From Parendozoicomonas haliclonae (GTDB lineage: Bacteria; Pseudomonadota; Gammaproteobacteria; Pseudomonadales; Endozoicomonadaceae), in contig NZ_FWPT01000002.1 of assembly GCF_900174585.1 (NCBI RefSeq), forward strand, positions 558,001 to 622,000: a stretch of DNA of 64,000 bases. The letters run 5' to 3'. Shown piece after piece: positions 8,448 to 16,637 of this stretch. Both the position numbers and the translations under genes were made by a program. Position 1 is the first letter of the stretch. Every line of letters starts with the position of its first letter. The notes under the pieces are model-generated. The model ran no database searches. It was not told where the DNA came from and worked only from the letters and a program-made list of their open reading frames with translations.

Positions 8448-9815
8448 TTAGTTGTCGTTATTATTCAGTGCGTTTAGATTGTTGGTCAGCCAGCTACTGG
8501 TTGAGTTGAACTGGCTCAGGGACTGCTCCATGGCCAGAAAACGATCTTCCCAATAGGCACGAACCTGCACCATACGGGCATTAAGATCTTCCAGCTCACG
8601 ATCCAGATCCACCAGACTTTCATTCAACCGGTCCATACGCGCTTTCAGTATGCCGCTGCTTTCATCGTAGCGATCAAGAACGGTCGAGACCTGACCAACT
8701 AAACCGTTATCGGCCGCAAAGAAATTTTGTAAGGCAGAAAAATTTTCACTGACAGCCTCACTCAGTTGCTCACTGTCTATAGTCAGAGTGCCATCGTTGG
8801 CGGTACGAATGCCGAAGTCGAGCAGACGAAGCCCCTCGCCATCAACGTCAATCTCAGCACCAAGTGCACTGCGTAGCGAATTCACCAACGCCCTTACCGT
8901 AGCGTCCCCGGTCAGGGCTGCAGCGCCGGAGCCCTCCGAGTAACTGGTGAGGCTGTTTATGGTGGTGATCAGCGAGTTATAAGCCGAGACAAAACCCTGG
9001 ATTGCACTCTCGGAGCCGCTCTTGTCCAATGAGATATCTATAACAACAGGAGAGGTAGTGACCTCCTTGATATTCAAGGTCACGCCATCGATCACATCTT
9101 CAAAGCTGTTACTACTGCTGGTCACGGTGATACTTGCCGGATTGGCAGGATCACCAATCACAATCTGGGCATCCTTTGCGGCTTGTAGCTCAGAGAGGTC
9201 TGCCAGCAAATCAACATCTTCGGTGCCCAGCACCAGCCCGTCGCCATTAATCTCAACAGCAAAGGCTTCGCCAGTCTCGTTACTGTTGATTAATAAACGT
9301 TGCTGATCACCATCATTAATAATCGCTGCTGACACGCCGGGATTATCCTCAGCGTTATTTATGGCATCGCGGATACCTTCCAGCGTGTTATTGGAGCTAT
9401 CCAACTCCAGAACCAATGGTTCTTCCCCAGCCACCGTCAGCGTGAGCTGCCCGGTGCCAAAGGTGGTTCCCTGATCAAACTTACCGGTAGTTTGCTGCTG
9501 ATTGGTTGCCAGCTGCTGCACGGTGAATGAGTAGCTGCCGGTCACGGCATTATCACCAAGGGAGACAGACAGTGCAGAAGAATCACTGACTGAAGCCTTG
9601 CGGTCATCAAAGACCTCCGACTCCCCCAGTTTTTCCAGAGCTGAATCAAAACTGTTGATAGCACCCTGCAACTGCCCGAGAGCAGAGAGTTCAACAGTAT
9701 CGGAGGTTTGCTGCCTTTGAAGGGAGGAAAACTTGGGAGCGCTCTCGGCCTGCACAATAGAGTCAACAAGTGCCGCCGTATCAATACCTGAAACCAATCC
9801 GGAAAGCTGAAGCAT
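8448..9815 (-). CDS. fliD: Flagellar filament cap protein FliD
   Basis: I start at the ATG at 9815 (MLQLSGLVSGIDTAALVDSI), preceded by AGGTAAGG, giving 455 residues; a longer frame from 9881 would add 22 unlikely residues. The N-terminal D0 motif SGLVSGIDTAALVDSIVQAE and the C-terminal part (RLNESLVDLDRELEDLNARM, YWEDRFLAMEQSLSQFNS) are FliD signatures. The variable central region is acidic and beta-rich. FliD caps the filament tip and folds incoming flagellin. It is the second gene after fliC (lafB position). Confidence 0.95.
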   Translation of the reverse strand: MLQLSGLVSGIDTAALVDSIVQAESAPKFSSLQRQQTSDTVELSALGQLQGAINSFDSALEKLGESEVFDDRKASVSDSSALSVSLGDNAVTGSYSFTVQQLATNQQQTTGKFDQGTTFGTGQLTLTVAGEEPLVLELDSSNNTLEGIRDAINNAEDNPGVSAAIINDGDQQRLLINSNETGEAFAVEINGDGLVLGTEDVDLLADLSELQAAKDAQIVIGDPANPASITVTSSSNSFEDVIDGVTLNIKEVTTSPVVIDISLDKSGSESAIQGFVSAYNSLITTINSLTSYSEGSGAAALTGDATVRALVNSLRSALGAEIDVDGEGLRLLDFGIRTANDGTLTIDSEQLSEAVSENFSALQNFFAADNGLVGQVSTVLDRYDESSGILKARMDRLNESLVDLDRELEDLNARMVQVRAYWEDRFLAMEQSLSQFNSTSSWLTNNLNALNNNDN

Positions 9816-9880
9816 GGCCTTACCTGGCTGATTAGCTGTGTAATAAAAAGGAAATAAAACGAGGTAAAACGGCTTCCCCA

Positions 9881-9919
9881 AAAAAAGAATAGACGAGGAA
9901 TTACCTCCCTCGTCTATTC
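9881..9919 (-). terminator. Rho-independent terminator after fliC
   Basis: On the minus strand a 12-bp stem (9908-9919 with 9887-9898, GAATAGACGAGG pairing with its complement) is followed by six T residues (9886-9881). It lies about 60 bases after the fliC stop and upstream of fliD, so fliC can be made as a separate transcript. Confidence 0.85.
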
Positions 9920-9977
9920 CTGCTCAGCTTGCTGGTCATTAAAGGCTGACCAAAGCTGATCTTTTTACTTCAGAGAC

Positions 9978-11537
9978 TTATCTCAGAAGAGACAGCACGT
10001 TCTGGCTGGACTGGTTCGCCTGAGCCAGAATCGCAGTACCTGCCTGCTGCAGAACCTGATACTTGGCCAGGTTGGCAGTCTCCGCCGCAAAATCAGCATC
10101 CATAATCCGGCTTCTGGAAGCGGATACGTTTTCGCTGATATTGGAAAGGTTGGAGATAGTGGAGGTCAGACGGTTCTGGATAGCACCGAGGTCTGCACGC
10201 TGGTTATCGATAGCCTGCAAAGCACCATCAATAATCGAGACAGCATTCTGGGCGCCTGTCAGAGTTGAGATATCAACTGTGCTGACGGCTTGCTCGGATG
10301 TAGTTCCTGGGGTTGTTGTGGCTGTGGCAGTCACTGTACCTGATGCCAGGTTATCAGTACTTTCATAGGACAGAACGGTTCCAGTTACTGTGAGAGCAAC
10401 GTTACCTTTGGCGGTGTATGCCGTTGCACCAGAAAGGTCTGCAGGATCAGTACCGATCGTCACACTACCAGTAGCAACAGATGTTCCGCCATTTTGTACA
10501 TCATAGGCTGCAGTAATTGCATCAGTTCCTGTACCACCCGCAGTTGAGTCAGACGCAACTTTTAAATCAATATTCGCACCATCTGTATTACTGAAAGTAA
10601 TGACGATATCTCCTGAACTTTCAGTTGCGCTAACTGTAACACCAGCAACACCAAATGCCGCTTGTGCTGTAGCGCCATTAATTTTTGTCACCAAAGCGGT
10701 TGTTGTGGCAGCTGCAGACGTTGCATATGCTTCAGTTACTTCAACACCTGCGATCGAAATCGTTACATCTTCACCAGTGTTATCCACATTGTCCAGATCA
10801 GAGAGTGTCAAGGTCCCCTCGGTACTAGCTGCAGCAGTCAGACCAGTAACATTAGTTCCAATGGCATCACTGACATCCTTGGCGCTGGAAGCACTACTAA
10901 TGGTTACATCAGTATCGGTTCCATCTACATCAAAAGTCAGTGTCTGATCAGCGATGGTGACACCAGCTAATTCGATATCATCAAAAGCATAAGCCGTGGT
11001 GCTTGCAGCAGTGACCTCACCAGTCAGATCAGCAGCTTTCGCAGAACCAATGGAAACATCAATACGATCATTGGCAGTGGTGTTAGCACCAATCTGGAAG
11101 CTTTCTGAGTAATCACCAGTCAGCAGCTTCTGACCACCAAAACTGGTGGTTTCAGCGATACGGGTTAATTCTGTTTTCAGCTGAGTTACCTCAGCATTCA
11201 GAGCTGCACGCTGTTCGGCACTGTTGGAACCATTGGCAGACTGCAGGGACAGCTCACGCATACGTTGCAGAATATTGGTGGATTCCTGCAGGGCACCTTC
11301 AGCCGTCTGGGCCAGGGAGATACCATCATTAGCGTTACGGATAGCCACGCCAAGACCACGAATCTGGGAAGTCAGCTTGTTAGCAATCTGCAGGCCGGCC
11401 GCATCATCTTTGGCGCTGTTGATCCGGAAGCCGGAAGACAGACGCTGCATGGCATTCTGCAGGCCCATACCGGAAGTAGACAGGTTCCGCTGAGCATTCA
11501 GCGAGAAGATATTCGTGTTAACGGAAAATGAGGACAT
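9978..11537 (-). CDS. fliC: Flagellin FliC/LafA
   Basis: The product has 519 residues. The N-terminal D0/D1 domain (about 1-165: [40 protein letters not shown]) and C-terminal D1/D0 domain (about 425-519: [40 protein letters not shown]) are standard flagellin. The central part, about 170-420, is rich in Thr, Ala, Ser and Asp and forms the surface-exposed D2/D3 domains; it is longer than in the compact lateral flagellins (about 280-300 residues). SD is GGAGAAAG. The gene has its own terminator and heads the lafABCDEFSTU-like gene run. Confidence 0.97.
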   Translation of the reverse strand: MSSFSVNTNIFSLNAQRNLSTSGMGLQNAMQRLSSGFRINSAKDDAAGLQIANKLTSQIRGLGVAIRNANDGISLAQTAEGALQESTNILQRMRELSLQSANGSNSAEQRAALNAEVTQLKTELTRIAETTSFGGQKLLTGDYSESFQIGANTTANDRIDVSIGSAKAADLTGEVTAASTTAYAFDDIELAGVTIADQTLTFDVDGTDTDVTISSASSAKDVSDAIGTNVTGLTAAASTEGTLTLSDLDNVDNTGEDVTISIAGVEVTEAYATSAAATTTALVTKINGATAQAAFGVAGVTVSATESSGDIVITFSNTDGANIDLKVASDSTAGGTGTDAITAAYDVQNGGTSVATGSVTIGTDPADLSGATAYTAKGNVALTVTGTVLSYESTDNLASGTVTATATTTPGTTSEQAVSTVDISTLTGAQNAVSIIDGALQAIDNQRADLGAIQNRLTSTISNLSNISENVSASRSRIMDADFAAETANLAKYQVLQQAGTAILAQANQSSQNVLSLLR

Positions 11538-11849
11538 TCGATTCTTTCTCCATCCATGGATTAGGGACTTACTCTACGAGCTTCCATTCAGGGTTTGCCC
11601 GAGAAGCAGGCCCGTCCTCTAACTGTTCGGAGAAGTGGATTGGCCCCTTAAGAGATAAACGAAGTTTTTTCCTAACAATTCCTGACATTTACAGTGTTTT
11701 TTTGACCGAAACAAATCGCCTTTAAAAATTCATATTCAATATGTTGCAGATTCTGACACCGCTTCTAGATTGATAATTAAAGGGAATTAAAAAACGAATT
11801 AATTGTTTCGTTTTGAAATAACCTGATAAACCCAACGTAAATAAAGGCT
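11538..11849. other. fliC leader and fliC-fliQ divergent intergenic region
   Basis: This 312-bp AT-rich stretch separates divergent fliC and fliQ. It must hold the fliC promoter on the minus strand. A TAAAG element with a weak CGGTCAA partner is visible near 11706-11735, but its spacing does not match the sigma-28 consensus, so no promoter is called. No ORF is convincing. Confidence 0.5.
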
Positions 11850-11936
11850 GTATAACTGGGTGCTTGGTCTTGGGTCAGGATGACCCTTTTGCTTGATACA
11901 GGGACGTATCAATCTTTTTCCGAGTATCCAGTTATG
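11850..11936 (+). ncRNA. Folded leader element upstream of fliQ (GGA-loop hairpins, copy A)
   Basis: An outer stem ATAACTGG (11852-11859) pairs with CCAGTTAT (11928-11935). Inside are hairpin GGGTCA-GGA-TGACCC (11872-11886) and hairpin TTGATAC-AGGGAC-GTATCAA (11893-11912). A second copy with the same layout precedes flhA. The loop motifs CAGGATG and CAGGGA match the CsrA-binding repeats found in CsrB/RsmZ-type RNAs. It may be a leader element of fliQ or a small RNA; the sequence alone does not decide. Confidence 0.6.
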
Positions 11937-11977
11937 CCGCTTTAACCCTGAAGCCCCTGCCCGCGACCAATACAACC

Positions 11978-12247
11978 ATGACTCCGGAAACCGTTGTTGA
12001 TCTGTTAAGGGATACCCTGACCATGATTGTGATTATGGTTTCGGTCATTATCGGCCCGGGCATGCTGCTGGGTCTGGTGGTCAGTATCTTTCAGGCGGCA
12101 ACCCAGATTAATGAACAGACCCTGAGCTTTCTCCCTCGTCTTCTGGCCACTCTTGTCACTATTGGAGTGACCGGGCACTGGCTGATCCGGGAGTTTATGG
12201 ACCTGTTCCAGCGAATGTATGAGGTCATACCCAAGCTGATCTATTGA
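11978..12247 (+). CDS. fliQ: Flagellar export gate protein FliQ
   Basis: The product has 89 residues, exact family length, with two membrane helices (about 15-38 and 50-75) and the family motifs GLVVSIFQAATQINEQTLSF and FLPRLLATL. FliQ is part of the FliPQR core of the type III export gate in the inner membrane. It begins the plus-strand run fliQ-fliR-flhB-flhA, and is separated from fliP, which usually precedes it. Confidence 0.95.
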   Translation: MTPETVVDLLRDTLTMIVIMVSVIIGPGMLLGLVVSIFQAATQINEQTLSFLPRLLATLVTIGVTGHWLIREFMDLFQRMYEVIPKLIY

Positions 12248-12280
12248 TCACCTTATATAAGGAAGAAGTCACACCTGCCT

Positions 12281-13060
12281 ATGGACCTGTCGACTGCCCA
12301 GCTGACCGGCTGGATGGGGCAGCTGCTTTGGCCCCTGTTCCGGGTGGCCGGTTTGCTGCTGACAATGCCGATTATCGGCTCGGCCATGGTTCCGGCTCAG
12401 ATTCGTCTGGTGCTGGCGTTGGTGATCACCTTGATCATTGTTCCTCTTCTCCCCGCCATGCCTGCTGTTGAGCCACTATCCACCGAGAGCCTTCGGATCA
12501 CCCTGCAGCAGATACTGATAGGCGGCATGGGCGGCCTGCTGCTGCATATCTATTTCGCGATTTTCGCCATGGCCGGACAGATGGTTTCCCTGCAGATGGG
12601 CCTCGGTATGGCGATGATGTACGACCCGGTAAATGGTGTCAGTATTCCCATCATTGCCCAGATTTATCAGGTTATGGCCACTCTGATGTTTCTGGCGATT
12701 GATGGCCATCTGGTGGTGATTAATATTCTGGTGAGCAGCTTTACTGCAATACCTGTAGGGATGGTGACCGCTGACACACTGGATCTGAATACGCTTACGC
12801 TACAGGTCGGCTGGGCTTTGGGAGCAGCGCTGTTAATCGCGCTGCCTGCCATTACTACCATGCTGCTGGTGAATATTGCCTTTGGAGTTATGAACCGGGC
12901 AGCACCACAACTGAATGTGTTCTCCCTTGGCTTTCCCATGAGCATGATGGCGGGGCTGATTGTGCTGGCTGTTTCCATATCCGGTATGCCCGGCCTGTTC
13001 ACCAGCATTACCGAACAGGCTCTGGCTCTGCTCTCCGGCATGATAGGGAGTGCTCGCTAG
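12281..13060 (+). CDS. fliR: Flagellar export gate protein FliR
   Basis: The product has 259 residues, hydrophobic throughout, with about six membrane segments. Family motifs are visible, including the acidic-loop-to-TM region PLFRVAGLLLTMPIIGS, QMGLGMAMMYDPVNGV and MNRAAPQLNVFSLGFPMSMM. FliR completes the FliP5Q4R1 gate and closes it against FlhB. flhB starts directly after the fliR stop, with no gap. Confidence 0.95.
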   Translation: MDLSTAQLTGWMGQLLWPLFRVAGLLLTMPIIGSAMVPAQIRLVLALVITLIIVPLLPAMPAVEPLSTESLRITLQQILIGGMGGLLLHIYFAIFAMAGQMVSLQMGLGMAMMYDPVNGVSIPIIAQIYQVMATLMFLAIDGHLVVINILVSSFTAIPVGMVTADTLDLNTLTLQVGWALGAALLIALPAITTMLLVNIAFGVMNRAAPQLNVFSLGFPMSMMAGLIVLAVSISGMPGLFTSITEQALALLSGMIGSAR

Positions 13061-14197
13061 ATGGCAGAAGAACAGAGCAGCGCTCAGGAACGTACCGAGG
13101 AGCCCAGTCAACGCCGTCTTGATAAATCCAGAAAAGACGGCGAAGTTGCCCGCTCCCGTGAGTTAGTCACCACTTGCCTGTTCCTTGGCGGCGTTTGTGC
13201 CGTTCTCGCCTTCAGCCCGTTTATTGCCGGCCGGTTCAATTCACTATTCACCATGAATCTGAATCTTCGAGTCGAAGCACTCAGAGATGCCAGCCACCTT
13301 CCGGCTCATCTGGGTGAAAGCGTGCTTATGGGTATCGGAGCCTTTCTGCCTGTCTTCGCGGTAATTCTTTTCTCGGTATTGGTTGGCAGCCTGATCATGG
13401 GTGGCTGGGTCTTTTCCAGCAAACAGTTCGCACCCAAGTTCAACCGACTAAGTCCCTTGCAGGGGCTGAAGCGCATGTTCTCGGTGCGTTCGCTGGTTGA
13501 ACTGGTGAAGTCCATCCTCAAAGTCAGCCTGATTGTTGGTGCGCTGGTATTTGTAATCACTTACCAGTGGCCGGAGCTTTTATCTCTCAGCAAACAGGGA
13601 ACCAAACCCGCGCTGATGCACAGCCTGATGCTGGCCGGTACCGGAATACTCTCTTATGCACTGGGGCTGGCCTTGATTGCCGCTATCGATATTCCGTTCC
13701 AGAAGTGGCAACACATTAAAAAGCTGCGCATGACCAAGCAAGAATTGAAAGACGAGAACAAGGAAACCGAAGGCAGCCCGGAACTGAAAAGCCGTATCAA
13801 GGATATGCAACGCGAGCAGGCCAATCGCAGAATGATGCAGGAAGTTCCCAAGGCTGATGTCGTTATCCGGAACCCCAGCCATTACGCAGTCGCCCTAAAG
13901 TACGACACCAATAGAGCCAGGGCACCGTTTGTGATTGCCAAGGGTGCTGATGAAATTGCCGTGAAGATTATCCAGATTGCTGATGAACATCAGCGCCCTG
14001 TCGTACGTTCTCCGGCATTAACCCGAGCCATTTATTATTCAACCAAACTGAATCAGGAAGTGGCAGCAGACCTCTACATGGCGATCGCTCAGGTACTGGC
14101 CTACGTTTATCGATTACGACAATACAAACAGGGCATGGGGCCACAACCCACACCTTTGCCGGATGAGTTCGAGATACCCAAACATCTAAGGCATTAA
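13061..14197 (+). CDS. flhB: Flagellar export switch protein FlhB
   Basis: The product has 378 residues. It has an N-terminal basic stretch (ERTEEPSQRRLDKSRKDGEV), four membrane segments between about 35 and 215, and a cytoplasmic FlhB_C domain. The self-cleavage site reads N271-P272-S273-H274 rather than the common NPTH, followed by YAVALKYD. FlhB sets the order of substrate export (hook first, then filament) and is controlled by FliK. Cleavage needs Asn and Pro, both present, so the Ser variant is probably active. It is the third gene of the export run. Confidence 0.95.
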   Translation: MAEEQSSAQERTEEPSQRRLDKSRKDGEVARSRELVTTCLFLGGVCAVLAFSPFIAGRFNSLFTMNLNLRVEALRDASHLPAHLGESVLMGIGAFLPVFAVILFSVLVGSLIMGGWVFSSKQFAPKFNRLSPLQGLKRMFSVRSLVELVKSILKVSLIVGALVFVITYQWPELLSLSKQGTKPALMHSLMLAGTGILSYALGLALIAAIDIPFQKWQHIKKLRMTKQELKDENKETEGSPELKSRIKDMQREQANRRMMQEVPKADVVIRNPSHYAVALKYDTNRARAPFVIAKGADEIAVKIIQIADEHQRPVVRSPALTRAIYYSTKLNQEVAADLYMAIAQVLAYVYRLRQYKQGMGPQPTPLPDEFEIPKHLRH

Positions 14198-14228
14198 ACA
14201 TGCCACGAATAAAAATGCCAGAGAGCCA

Positions 14229-14322
14229 GAAGTGAGAGTTGCTCTCTCAAAGGTCAGGATGACCTGAGAGCGACCCGGTGCAGGGATAGCACCGATGGAG
14301 CGGAGAGAGCAACACTCACTTC
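14229..14322 (+). ncRNA. Folded leader element upstream of flhA (GGA-loop hairpins, copy B)
   Basis: A 19-bp outer stem with one mismatch pairs 14230-14248 with 14303-14321 (AAGTGAGAG... with ...ACTCACTT). Within it are hairpin AGGTCA-GGA-TGACCT (14251-14265) and hairpin CGGTGC-AGGGATA-GCACCG (14276-14294), then a GATGGAGCGGAG stretch. The layout repeats copy A before fliQ although most stem bases differ, with compensating changes. This points to a conserved RNA structure. CsrA/RsmA binding in the loops is an inference. Confidence 0.65.
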
Positions 14323-14352
14323 AAGGCTGAAACCAAAAAAGAGAACCAGGGA

Positions 14353-16455
14353 ATGGCAGAACAGGCAGCAGCAAAAGCATCACCACTGGCGAGCATTGGC
14401 AAGCTTCAGATCGGCATTCCGATTATGGTGCTGATCCTGATGGCCATGGTCACCCTTCCCATGCCTGCTCTACTGTTGGATATGTTCTTTACCTTTAATA
14501 TCGCGCTCTCACTTCTTGTTTTGTTAGTGAGTATTTACGCTCGCCGCCCATTAGACTTTGCCGTATTTCCTACTCTGCTTCTTGTCGCGACCCTGCTGCG
14601 TCTGGCTCTGAATGTCGCCTCAACTCGTGTCGTACTTCTGCAGGGCTATAACGGCAGTGATGCAGCCGGGAAAGTGATTCAGGCTTTTGGTGAAGTAGTA
14701 ATAGGCAACAGCTATGTAGTGGGTATTGTCGTGTTCGCCATTCTGGTGATTATTAATTTTGTTGTGGTCACCAAGGGTGCCGGCAGAATTTCAGAAGTAT
14801 CTGCACGTTTCACATTGGATGCCTTGCCCGGTAAACAAATGGCCATTGATGCCGACCTGAATGCCGGCCTGATCAATCAGGAAGAAGCACTGTCTCGCCG
14901 TAAGCAGGTTACCAGCGAAGCTGACTTCTACGGAGCCATGGATGGTGCCAGCAAGTTTGTACGGGGTGATGCGGTGGCCGGATTGTTGATTCTCGCCATC
15001 AATATTATTGGCGGGTTGATGATCGGCACCATGAAGTACCAGATGGCTTTTGGTGATGCCTTTAATGTGTTCTCGCTGCTGACAATTGGTGATGGTCTGG
15101 TTGCACAGATACCTTCGTTACTGCTCTCAACTGCCGCTGCCATTATGGTGACCCGGGTTTCTGAAACCGCAGAAATGGGCGAGCAGATTACCAGCCAACT
15201 GTTTGCCTCACCCCGCGCGCTCTCTGTGACAGCGGGCGTTATTTTGATAATGGGTATCGTGCCCGGCATGCCGCACTTTGCTTTTCTCTCCCTGGGCAGT
15301 GCCATGGCTGGAGCTGCCTGGTGGATTCATAAACGCAATATTGCAGCCAATAAACAGGAACCTGTTGAGCCGGCTGCCGCAGCTGCACCAACCACAGAAT
15401 CCCCACTGACCTGGGAAGATGTGCCATCTATTGATCCGCTGGGCTTAGAAGTCGGCTTTCGCCTGATTGCGATGGTGGATAAAAAACAGGGTGGGCAGAT
15501 GCTGGGACAGATCAAAGGCATCCGTAAAAACCTGTCTGCCCGTTTAGGTTTCCTGATTCCCAGCGTCCGTATCCGGGATAACCTTTCTCTTTCCGCCAAT
15601 GGTTACAGCATCAGTCTGCAGGGCGTGAGTGTGGCGGAAGGCCAAGTTGAACCAGACAAGATGCTCGCTATCAATCCGGGTCAGGTCTATGGCGATCTGG
15701 AAGGTCTGCCATCCAAAGATCCGGCGTATGGACTGGACGCTATCTGGATAGATGGCGAACTGCAGGAACAGGCCAGCAGTCTGGGTTATACCGTGGTGGA
15801 TGCTGAAACCGTGATTGCCACCCATATCAGCAAAGTGATTGAAGACAGTGCCAGTGAATTGCTGGGGCACGATGAAGTCCAACAGCTGCTGGAAAATCTG
15901 GGCAAACAATCTCCCAAGATGGCTGAAGAACTTGTTCCCAAACGTCTGTCTGTGAGCCTGCTGCAGCAAGTGCTGCGCGAACTACTCAACGAACGCGTCT
16001 CTATCTCCGATATTCGCACCATTGCCAACACCCTGCTGGCCACCGATGAAAATATTAAAGACCCGCTGCTGCTTTCCGGCAGAATTCGTGAAGCCCTGCG
16101 TCGCAGTATTGTTCAGAACCTGATTGGCTCCCAGAAAGAGATGCCGGTGGTCACACTGGATGAAAGACTGGAAGAGCTGTTACTCAAGGCGCAGCAGCAG
16201 GCTATACAGAATGGCAAGACCTCACCGGATGCCGTTGCTCTAGAGCCAAATATTTCCAACCAGCTACAGGCCAACCTGCCAGAAGTTACTCGACAGATGC
16301 AGAACGATGGCAAGCAACCCATCATCATCGTTGCGCCGCTTCTGCGGCCACTACTGGCTCGCTACGCCCGCCTGTGCACAGATGGCTTACAGGTTCTGTC
16401 GTTTAATGAGATTCCGGAAAACCGGGATGTGCAGATTATCGGCAAGGTGGGATAA
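14353..16455 (+). CDS. flhA: Flagellar export gate protein FlhA
   Basis: The product has 700 residues, the usual length. Eight membrane segments occupy about residues 20-330. The cytoplasmic FHIPEP region includes the signature RLALNVASTRVVLLQGYNG and later LGFLIPSVRIRDN and VLRELLNERVSI. The C-terminal domain (about 360-700) docks chaperone-bound flagellin and cap protein, and the loop uses proton motive force for export. SD is CCAGGGA at -6. It lies 155 bases after flhB, with the folded element in between, so it may be regulated apart from fliQR-flhB. Confidence 0.97.
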   Translation: MAEQAAAKASPLASIGKLQIGIPIMVLILMAMVTLPMPALLLDMFFTFNIALSLLVLLVSIYARRPLDFAVFPTLLLVATLLRLALNVASTRVVLLQGYNGSDAAGKVIQAFGEVVIGNSYVVGIVVFAILVIINFVVVTKGAGRISEVSARFTLDALPGKQMAIDADLNAGLINQEEALSRRKQVTSEADFYGAMDGASKFVRGDAVAGLLILAINIIGGLMIGTMKYQMAFGDAFNVFSLLTIGDGLVAQIPSLLLSTAAAIMVTRVSETAEMGEQITSQLFASPRALSVTAGVILIMGIVPGMPHFAFLSLGSAMAGAAWWIHKRNIAANKQEPVEPAAAAAPTTESPLTWEDVPSIDPLGLEVGFRLIAMVDKKQGGQMLGQIKGIRKNLSARLGFLIPSVRIRDNLSLSANGYSISLQGVSVAEGQVEPDKMLAINPGQVYGDLEGLPSKDPAYGLDAIWIDGELQEQASSLGYTVVDAETVIATHISKVIEDSASELLGHDEVQQLLENLGKQSPKMAEELVPKRLSVSLLQQVLRELLNERVSISDIRTIANTLLATDENIKDPLLLSGRIREALRRSIVQNLIGSQKEMPVVTLDERLEELLLKAQQQAIQNGKTSPDAVALEPNISNQLQANLPEVTRQMQNDGKQPIIIVAPLLRPLLARYARLCTDGLQVLSFNEIPENRDVQIIGKVG

Positions 16456-16487
16456 CAAAAGTCGGATAAATAAAAACGGGAAACTCA

Positions 16488-16503
16488 CTGGCAGGAACGC
16501 CAG
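16488..16503 (+). promoter_or_regulatory. GGA-loop hairpin in the fliM leader
   Basis: CTGGC-AGGAAC-GCCAG forms a perfect 5-bp stem with AGGA in the loop, about 135 bases upstream of the chosen fliM start. It resembles a single CsrA/RsmA site. It is too far from the start codon to block ribosome binding directly, and no function is proven. Confidence 0.35.
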
Positions 16504-16637
16504 CAGGTTTTATAGTCAATAAGATGCGCTGAATTTCGTTGGCTTTCGATGCGCCAGGAATAATTTTTCAAAGCTCTGCCAAAGATCGCAAAGATGCGAT
16601 CACCAAAACACAAGCGCAGAGACGCAATGGAAAGGTT

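Noticed and set aside
11700-11740. Possible sigma-28 promoter of fliC
   Set aside because: A TAAAG box is followed by a CGGTCAA-like box with the wrong spacing (about 11 rather than 15 bases), so it was not called.
11745-11765. Possible sigma-54 promoter of fliC
   Set aside because: GG and GC are separated by 11 bases instead of the required 10, so it is unlikely to work.
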